From Treponema sp. (lineage in GTDB: Bacteria > Spirochaetota > Spirochaetia > Treponematales > Breznakiellaceae), in the NCBI GenBank assembly GCA_031264395.1, contig JAISEB010000001.1:1-7303 (forward strand): a stretch of 7,303 bases of DNA, read 5' to 3'. Both the position numbers and the translations under genes were made by a program. The notes below the pieces were generated by a model that was not told the DNA's origin, made no database searches, and saw nothing but the letters and a program-made list of their open reading frames with translations. The stretch's first letter is position 1. Every line of letters starts with the position of its first letter. Positions 4,686-7,303 of the stretch are shown piece after piece.

Positions 4686-5468
4686 CTACAGTTCGTAGAT
4701 TTCGTGAAGAAAAAGCGCCGCCGCCTGGGCCACATTGAGACTTTCCATGAGCCCCGTGCCGGGGATGCGAAGCAGGACGGAACAGGCGTCCTTTACCGCG
4801 CGGGGAAGTCCTTTTTCCTCGTTGCCAAGTACAAGGGCCACGCCGGGCCTCTCCGCGCCGCCGGCTTTTCCGGCCTTCATTCCCGCCGCAATATCCCGCA
4901 GATCCCCGATACGCTGCCGCGCCCGGACATCCGTTCCTATGGTCAAAAGAAGCCGGGACGCCTCTTTCAAAAAGGCCGCGGGATTTTCCATTGTGCGTAT
5001 TGTCACATGCTCCATGCCGCCTTCGGCCACGCGGTAGGAACTTGTGGTAAGACAGGCCCCGGAATCATCCGAAGAGATCACTACATATGAACAATCGAAA
5101 AAGGCCGCGGATCTGACAATGGCCCCCAGGTTGTGATCGTTTTCTACCGAGCACAGTACAATGCCTGTCTTCTTCTCTCGGGCCCAGTCCTCAAGATCCT
5201 CCATCCCCAGGCGCTCCGTCACCGGCTCCAGGATCATCGCGACCACTCCCTCGTGATGGGCGCTTCCGGAGATACGTTCCAGTTCCTCATCTTCGCAGAA
5301 CTTGTACGGCCGTTTCCGTTCGGCAAGCCGGCCGCAGATTACGGAAAAAGATTTCAGCCTGTCTTCCCGAAGGAAAAGCCTGTTTATTTTTTCAGGGTGA
5401 AAATCCGCCGCCGCCTTTACGGCGTTAAAGCCGCACACGGCAAGTTCGGCGGTAAGTTTGTTGCGCAT
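4686..5468 (-). CDS. TrmH/SpoU-family RNA 2'-O-ribose methyltransferase
   Basis: This 260-residue cytoplasmic enzyme is predicted to methylate a ribose 2'-OH in rRNA or tRNA using S-adenosylmethionine. An N-terminal substrate-binding domain (about 9-82, with CGFNAVKAA and INRLFLRED) precedes the trefoil-knot SPOUT domain. The three SpoU motifs are all present: ENDHNLGAIVRSAAFF (109-124; Asn113 and Arg119 expected to be catalytic), LVLGNEEKGLPR (212-223) and IPGTGLMESLNVAQAAALF (235-253). The layout is RlmB/TrmH-like, but the exact target cannot be read from sequence. The reading frame stays open far upstream to 6035, but the ATG at 5468 is chosen because family similarity begins there and the extension would overlap the GerMN gene. 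No Shine-Dalgarno sequence is visible. A TATAGT box ends 6 bases before the ATG, suggesting a leaderless mRNA. Confidence 0.9.
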   Translation of the reverse strand: MRNKLTAELAVCGFNAVKAAADFHPEKINRLFLREDRLKSFSVICGRLAERKRPYKFCEDEELERISGSAHHEGVVAMILEPVTERLGMEDLEDWAREKKTGIVLCSVENDHNLGAIVRSAAFFDCSYVVISSDDSGACLTTSSYRVAEGGMEHVTIRTMENPAAFLKEASRLLLTIGTDVRARQRIGDLRDIAAGMKAGKAGGAERPGVALVLGNEEKGLPRAVKDACSVLLRIPGTGLMESLNVAQAAALFLHEIYEL

Positions 5469-5474
5469 ACTGTG

Positions 5475-5480
5475 ACTATA
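5475..5480 (-). promoter_or_regulatory. -10 box of the RNA methyltransferase gene, placed for a leaderless mRNA
   Basis: On the minus strand TATAGT is followed by six bases and then the ATG at 5468, so transcription would begin at or next to the start codon. The -35 region at 17-base spacing (TTCTCC) is poor. The lack of any Shine-Dalgarno sequence agrees with leaderless translation, but the box itself is short evidence. Confidence 0.45.
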
Positions 5481-5506
5481 GCGGAAAAAACGCCTTTGGA
5501 GAATGA

Positions 5507-5535
5507 CCGCCCCGCACCGGGCGGGGGCTTTTCTT
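5507..5535 (+). terminator. GC-rich hairpin followed by TTTTCTT in the divergent intergenic region
   Basis: CCCCGC (5510-5515) pairs with GCGGGG (5521-5526) around a 5-base loop. CCGCCC (5507-5512) with GGGCGG (5519-5524) is an alternative register. TTTTCTT follows at 5529-5535. It resembles a weak plus-strand intrinsic terminator, although no plus-strand gene lies upstream. It may insulate the GerMN gene from read-through or act in its leader if transcription starts further upstream. Confidence 0.35.
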
Positions 5536-5551
5536 GAAGATGTGAAAAGCG

Positions 5552-5557
5552 TATCAT
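5552..5557 (+). promoter_or_regulatory. -10 box of the GerMN-domain gene, placed for a leaderless mRNA
   Basis: TATCAT is followed by six bases and then the GTG at 5564, the same geometry as at the divergent methyltransferase gene. The -35 region at 17-base spacing (TTTTCT) is weak. An in-frame stop at 5543-5545 prevents a start further upstream. Confidence 0.4.
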
Positions 5558-5563
5558 CGTGAT

Positions 5564-6469
5564 GTGACGGCAAGAAACGGCGGAACAGGAACGGGACCCA
5601 AAAAAAAACCGGCCGGGGGAACAAGGCGGCAGAATCCCGCGAAAAGGCCGGGCGGCCTGATCTTCTGGGCCGTCTTTTTTCTTGTTGTCGCCTTTCTTTT
5701 CCTCGCCAACCGGGAAGCGATACGGAGGACGCTGCAAAACACCAGGTTTCTGGAACGGCTCTCAGGAAGGCCGGATAACGAGCGGGCCGCCCCTCCGCCT
5801 GAAAACATTGACGGCGGGGAAGAAGAGGCGCGGGAACATCCCGGCGCGGAACCGGAAGGGCCTTCCGGACTTCCCCCTCCGGCCTTGGCGCCCGCGAGCC
5901 CGGCTTCACCGCCCGCCGCCGTTCCGCCCGCGCCGGAAAATCCGGCCCCGGCGAATCCTCCGGCCGTAACGGCCGCCCCCGCCCCGCCTGAGCGGCGGCC
6001 GGAAACAGGCGCGCGGCCTTCCGGGACCGCGGCAAACCGGCCCGCCTCCGAACCGAGGGAGCGGGGGATCTACTTCATCCAGATTGACAGGGACGGAACC
6101 GTCCTTAGAACCAGGGTCATGCGGAAGATCCCCGCGTCGGATTCCCCCCTGCTGGACGCCCTCAACACGCTTCTTGCAGGTCCAATAGAAGAAGAACAGC
6201 GCCGGGGGCTCCGCAATCTTGTCCCCGGCGGAACACGCATACTTTCCGCCGTGGTACGGGGCAGCACCGCCTACATCAGTTTCAGCGAGGAATTTCAATA
6301 CAATACCTACGGGGTTGAAGGCTACGCCGCCCAGCTCAGGCAGATAGTCTGGACCGCCACCGAATTCCCCAATGTCGCCGACGTACAGATCCTCATTGAA
6401 GGCCGCCGCGTGGATTATCTGGGCGAAGGGATCTGGATAGGAAGCCCCCTTGGAAGGGATACGCTGTAA
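5564..6469 (+). CDS. GerMN domain-containing membrane-anchored protein
   Basis: The protein has 301 residues in three parts: a basic cytoplasmic N-terminus (1-30), one transmembrane helix (about 32-48, LIFWAVFFLVVAFLFLA), and an extracytoplasmic region. The latter begins with a disordered Pro/Ala/Glu-rich linker (about 76-165) and ends in a GerMN domain (about 168-292). Domain hallmarks are LLAGPIEEE, LVPGGTRILSAVVRGSTAYISFSEEF (216-241) and the QIVWTATEFPNVADVQILIEG stretch. GerMN was named from Bacillus GerM and LpqB. In non-sporulating bacteria it occurs in envelope proteins thought to bind or help remodel cell wall; the biochemical role is unproven. The start is GTG at 5564: the frame is closed by TGA at 5543, and no Shine-Dalgarno sequence is seen. 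The gene converges on the YmdB-type gene, with three bases between the stop codons. Confidence 0.87.
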   Translation: MTARNGGTGTGPKKKPAGGTRRQNPAKRPGGLIFWAVFFLVVAFLFLANREAIRRTLQNTRFLERLSGRPDNERAAPPPENIDGGEEEAREHPGAEPEGPSGLPPPALAPASPASPPAAVPPAPENPAPANPPAVTAAPAPPERRPETGARPSGTAANRPASEPRERGIYFIQIDRDGTVLRTRVMRKIPASDSPLLDALNTLLAGPIEEEQRRGLRNLVPGGTRILSAVVRGSTAYISFSEEFQYNTYGVEGYAAQLRQIVWTATEFPNVADVQILIEGRRVDYLGEGIWIGSPLGRDTL

Positions 6470-6488
6470 CGGTTATCCTGCCGTATCC
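6457..6488. terminator. Inverted repeat spanning the two converging stop codons
   Basis: GGATACG (6457-6463) pairs with CGTATCC (6482-6488). The 18-base loop carries both stop codons in a symmetric TAACGGTTA. No U-tract follows on either side. It could mark a shared 3' end for the two converging transcripts, but the evidence is thin. Confidence 0.25.
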
Positions 6489-7303
6489 TGAATGCGCCGT
6501 ATGGCCCGCGCCCTGCCTGTTTCCCGGTCTATCTCCGCGACAATCCCCTGAACCACGGAAACGGGGCCGCCGGCCACTTCCATGCGGTACAACACCTGGT
6601 GCCGGGCCCTGTCAAGGCATATGCCGGGGTCCATCCCGATAACGCTGTCCCGCACGCCGGTCATGCCGAGATCCGTGATATAGGCGGTTCCCCCGGGGAG
6701 AACTCGCTCGTCCGCCGTCTGCACATGGGTGTGGGTTCCCGCGACAAGGCTTGCCCGGCCGTCAAGGTAAAAACCCAGCGCCTCTTTTTCACGGGAAGAT
6801 TCGGCGTGAAAATCAACCAGAATAACGCAGTCCCTTTCAAGAAATTCCGGCCCGGCGCCGTCCGGCTCCAAAAGCGCGTGACTGTGGGTAAGCGGCATAA
6901 GGCCCTCCGCCGCGGCAGCGTCAAAGGTCTTAAAGGGACAGTCGATAGCCGTCATGAATTCCCGGCCCTGGAGGTTGATCACAAGAAAGGACGCCGTCCT
7001 CTGCGGCTGTTCGTCATCTTCCGGCTCCCCGGAAAGGCCGGCTTCCGCGCCGCCTGCCTCCGCGTTACAAGGTGCCCTTCGAAGGGCTTTTTCAACAACG
7101 AGCCAGCCCCGGCCGGCGGCCGGCGGCGGGTAATTCGCGGGCCGCAGTACCCGTTCCTCCGTATCCATATACGGCAAAAAATCCCGTTTTTCCCAGATGT
7201 GGTTCCCGCCTGTAATAACGTCCGCCCCGGCGGCAAATATGCGCCGCGCCGCCGCTTCGGTCATGCCGAAACCGTCGGCGGCATTCTCGCCGTTAACCAC
7301 CGC
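6473..7303 (-). CDS. ymdB: YmdB-type metallophosphoesterase (TIGR00282 family), 5' end cut by right edge
   Basis: Members are cytoplasmic dinuclear-metal phosphodiesterases; Bacillus YmdB hydrolyses 2',3'-cyclic nucleotides and affects RNase Y-linked RNA turnover. The visible 276 residues begin AVVNGENAADGFG. They show the metal and catalytic signatures GENAA, GGNHIWEKRDF, VDFHAESSREKEALG, AGTHTHVQTADE and DLGMTGVRDSVIGMD, and close with the typical IVAEIDRETGRARAIRRI. About 35-40 N-terminal residues, including the first metal-binding Asp, lie beyond the edge. The apparent GTG at 7300 is an internal codon, not the start. Unusually, a stretch of about 30 residues rich in Ala, Gly, Glu and Pro (about 73-105) is inserted before the conserved VINLQGREFM strand. 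The segment before VDFHAE also looks longer than usual. All visible active-site motifs are intact. Confidence 0.9.
   Translation of the reverse strand, partial: AVVNGENAADGFGMTEAAARRIFAAGADVITGGNHIWEKRDFLPYMDTEERVLRPANYPPPAAGRGWLVVEKALRRAPCNAEAGGAEAGLSGEPEDDEQPQRTASFLVINLQGREFMTAIDCPFKTFDAAAAEGLMPLTHSHALLEPDGAGPEFLERDCVILVDFHAESSREKEALGFYLDGRASLVAGTHTHVQTADERVLPGGTAYITDLGMTGVRDSVIGMDPGICLDRARHQVLYRMEVAGGPVSVVQGIVAEIDRETGRARAIRRIQDTAG

Noticed and set aside
5469..6035. N-terminal extension of the RNA methyltransferase frame up to 6035
   Set aside because: The extra 189 codons are Arg/Pro/Ala-rich shadow sequence of the GerMN gene, exceed the family's normal length, and start upstream of the -10 box at 5475-5480.

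Overview
The window looks like chromosomal DNA from a GC-rich spirochaete, most likely a Treponema relative of the termite-gut or free-living type. This rests on recognised protein families, not on a database search. The clues are a clade-typical ATP-type phosphofructokinase of the kind spirochaetes share with trypanosomes, a NusG-domain-II protein, a GerMN-domain membrane protein, a YmdB-type phosphoesterase and a small secreted protein of spirochaete style. There is no transposase, phage gene, tRNA, rRNA or CRISPR array.

Layout, left to right. (1) Positions 1-228, minus strand: the N-terminal part of a membrane-anchored NusG-domain-II protein that runs off the left edge. (2) 229-540: a gene-free stretch with a pyrimidine-rich dispersed repeat, then four tandem hairpins ending in a textbook plus-strand intrinsic terminator, although no plus-strand gene precedes it. 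This is a candidate small RNA. (3) 541-765, minus: a NifU-like Fe-S scaffold with its own sigma-70 promoter, back to back with (4) a promoter driving phosphofructokinase (995-2323, plus). (5) 2324-2438: overlapping alternative hairpins plus a second copy of the repeat. (6) 2439-3761, plus: a LarA-superfamily 2-hydroxyacid racemase/epimerase. (7) 3762-4097: a gene-free stretch with a third, inverted copy of the repeat and a near-consensus sigma-54 promoter. (8) 4098-4616, plus: a small exported protein with a basic, histidine-containing tail. (9) 4686-5468, minus: a SpoU/TrmH-family RNA 2'-O-methyltransferase. It is divergent from (10) 5564-6469, plus: a GerMN-domain membrane protein. Both may be leaderless. 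(11) 6473-7303, minus: a YmdB-type metallophosphoesterase, cut at its 5' end by the right edge.

The genes do not form one pathway. They are mostly single transcription units of central metabolism (pfk, LarA homologue), Fe-S assembly (NifU), RNA metabolism (TrmH, YmdB) and envelope or periplasm (NusG-II, GerMN, small exported protein). The least expected content is between the genes: a three-copy repeat family, a possible anti-Shine-Dalgarno small RNA, and a sigma-54 promoter in front of an uncharacterised exported protein.
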